From the NCBI GenBank assembly GCA_945862495.1, contig CAMAYM010000037.1, positions 1-23,015 of the forward strand: DNA of 23,015 nt, read 5' to 3'. The notes under the pieces were generated by a model, which saw nothing but the letters and a program-made list of their open reading frames with translations, was not told the DNA's origin and made no database searches. Shown here piece by piece: positions 21,526 through 23,015 of the stretch. The position numbers and the translations under genes were made by a program. Each line of letters begins with the position of its first letter. The first letter of the stretch is position 1. The stretch is from Bordetella parapertussis (GTDB lineage Bacteria; Pseudomonadota; Gammaproteobacteria; Burkholderiales; Burkholderiaceae_B).

Positions 21526-23015
21526 ATGTGGCGAACCTTGCGCCGGAGGGTGATGCCAGCGGTGCTTGCAATGATCTGTATGTGGGTGACACAGATTGCA
21601 AGCGCTGCGCCCTTTGTGGTGGGCTCAAAACGTTTCACTGAGTCTTTTATTCTGGGTGAAATCATTGCGCAGACCGTGCGCGATGCGGGTGTTACGAACG
21701 TTCAACTCAAGTCGGGTATGGGTAACACCAGTATCTTGCTCGCCGCACTTAAAAGCGGCGAAATCGATGTGTATCCCGAATACACCGGTACCATTGCGCG
21801 GGAAATTCTGAAAACTGAGCAAGCCTTAACGCTTGAGGAAATCAATGCACGCTTGGCACCGATGGGTTTGCGGGCGGGTGTGCCACTCGGCTTTAATAAC
21901 TCTTATGTGTTGGCGCTGCGCAGCGATCTGGCCGGCTCGCTCAACATAAAAACTATTTCTGATCTCAGGCGACATCCCAGCTTGATTCTAGGTTTATCGC
22001 ACGAATTCATTGGCCGTGCAGATGGCTGGCGAGGGTTAGCGCAAGCGTATGGATTAGAGGCTTTGCGACCCAGGGGCCTCGACCATGGTCTCGCGTATGA
22101 GGCCATCGCAGCCAAGCAAATTGATCTGGTAGATGCGTACGGGACAGATTCCAAACTGTCGCGCTATGCGCTCACTGCGCTAGATGATGATCGTCATTTT
22201 TTCCCCAGCTATGAAGCGCTATTGTTATTTCGCGCGGATGTACCTGAGCGTTTTCCCGTGGCGTGGCAAGCGTTGCAAAAGCTTGAAAACGCGCTATCGC
22301 AACAGACCATGCTCGCACTCAACACCCGCGCAGAAATTAATCAACAAAATTTTCCTGCCGTGGCCAAGCAGTTTTTACAAAGTGCTGCGACCGGCATGGC
22401 GTTGAGTGATACGAAGCCCAGTAGTTTTATGATGGTCCTGTTTGGTCCGGATTTTTGGCGTCTCTCAGGTCAGCATTTATTTTTGGTGCTCAGTGCCCTT
22501 GGTTTAGCATCCGCAGTGGGCATACCACTAGGTGTCGTATGTTTTTATGCGCCCCGGCTTGGGCAGGTCGTATTGGCGATGACGAGTGTGACGCAGACGA
22601 TCCCATCGCTCGCCGTGTTGGCCTTTTTAATTACTGTGCTCGGAACGATCGGCACAGTCCCCGCGATTGTGGCCTTGTTTTTGTACGCGTTGTTACCGAT
22701 CGTCCAGAACACACATGCGGGTCTAAAAGAGATTCCTTCATCGATGCGTCAGGCTGCGACGGCGCTTGGCATCACGACAGGTCAGCGTCTCTGGCTGATC
22801 GAATTACCCTTAGCACGTGGCATGATTTTGTCAGGGGTCAAGATTTCAGCCGTGCTGTGCGTGGGCACAGCCACGATCGCAGCGTTGATTGGTGCAGGTG
22901 GTTTTGGTGAGCGCATTGTGCAAGGCCTGGCCCTCAATAACACGCAGCTTTTACTGGCTGGTGCGATTCCTGCCGCTGCGATGGCGCTATTGATGCAAGG
23001 CGGATTTTTTCTTTT
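21526..23015 (+). CDS. Fused substrate-binding/permease protein of a quaternary-amine ABC transporter, 3' end missing
   Basis: The frame stays open to the window edge, giving 496 residues. A Sec signal ends near residue 27 (QIASA). Residues 29-290 form an OpuAC/ProX-type binding domain: VGSKRFTESFILGE, DVYPEYTGT (81-89), FIGRADGWRGLAQAYGL and DDDRHFFPSYEALLLF. From about residue 313 a BPD_transp_1 permease follows with TQTIPSLAVLAF and an EAA loop (AATALGITTGQRLWLIELPLA). The family imports betaines such as glycine betaine, choline and ergothioneine. It starts four bases after senC, so an operon is likely, and uptake of selenoneine or ergothioneine is a good guess. Known EgtU proteins have the permease first, the reverse of this order. 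An ATPase gene should lie beyond the window. Confidence 0.82.
   Translation, partial: MWRTLRRRVMPAVLAMICMWVTQIASAAPFVVGSKRFTESFILGEIIAQTVRDAGVTNVQLKSGMGNTSILLAALKSGEIDVYPEYTGTIAREILKTEQALTLEEINARLAPMGLRAGVPLGFNNSYVLALRSDLAGSLNIKTISDLRRHPSLILGLSHEFIGRADGWRGLAQAYGLEALRPRGLDHGLAYEAIAAKQIDLVDAYGTDSKLSRYALTALDDDRHFFPSYEALLLFRADVPERFPVAWQALQKLENALSQQTMLALNTRAEINQQNFPAVAKQFLQSAATGMALSDTKPSSFMMVLFGPDFWRLSGQHLFLVLSALGLASAVGIPLGVVCFYAPRLGQVVLAMTSVTQTIPSLAVLAFLITVLGTIGTVPAIVALFLYALLPIVQNTHAGLKEIPSSMRQAATALGITTGQRLWLIELPLARGMILSGVKISAVLCVGTATIAALIGAGGFGERIVQGLALNNTQLLLAGAIPAAAMALLMQGGFFL

Noticed and set aside
1..23015. Prophage, transposon, CRISPR array or tRNA genes
   Set aside because: I found no transposase, integrase, phage structural gene, regularly spaced repeats or recognisable tRNA fold anywhere in the window.

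Overview
The window is a gene-dense stretch of a bacterial chromosome at roughly 50% GC. Gene content suggests a betaproteobacterium, probably Burkholderiales. The pointers are a SorAB-type sulfite dehydrogenase pair, a umuDC operon under a LexA box, a DUF1275 protein, a chromate transporter and a selenoneine (sen) locus like that known from Variovorax. This assignment rests on protein character only. I see no rRNA, tRNA, CRISPR array, transposase or integrase. All complete genes look intact; two genes are cut by the window edges.

Layout. 1-4447, all on +: the C-terminal two thirds of a thiamine-diphosphate 2-keto-acid decarboxylase, a Tat-exported patatin-like protein, a sulfite dehydrogenase molybdenum subunit with its monohaem cytochrome c, and a small membrane protein. 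4479-5441 (-): an exported amidohydrolase-fold protein. 5620-7291: a hipBA toxin-antitoxin operon whose promoter carries a very clear inverted operator pair. 7350-10646: an MFS transporter, a DUF1275 membrane protein (-) and an enolase-superfamily sugar-acid dehydratase. 10701-11555: a structured AT-rich leader, then a second toxin-antitoxin pair of the TumE/TumA type. 11573-15834: a DUF1993 protein (-), the SOS-controlled umuDC operon and an MsbA-like ABC exporter. 15916-17121 (-): a ChrA-type transporter.

17241-23015 is the most interesting part. EgtD (histidine trimethylation to hercynine) is followed by an EgtB-like iron enzyme on the - strand, then a TIGR04348-type glycosyltransferase-like protein, a SelD-like selenophosphate synthetase and, four bases further on, a fused substrate-binding/permease protein of the quaternary-amine ABC family. 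The first four match EgtD plus SenA, SenB and SenC, which make selenoneine from selenide through selenophosphate and a selenosugar. Selenoneine and ergothioneine are betaines, and the known ergothioneine importers (EgtUV) were first annotated as glycine-betaine/choline transporters. The adjacent fused transporter is therefore a good, apparently unassigned, candidate for selenoneine or ergothioneine uptake. The pathway call follows from gene families and context; the transport role is inference.

Regulation visible in the sequence: a hipBA promoter with an operator arm filling the spacer between its -35 and -10 boxes and a second arm over the start codon; a textbook LexA box over the start of umuD, arranged so that the transcript would be leaderless; a perfect -10 hexamer seven bases before the toxin start of the TumE/TumA pair; and a pair of mutually exclusive hairpins between the convergent egtD and senA genes.
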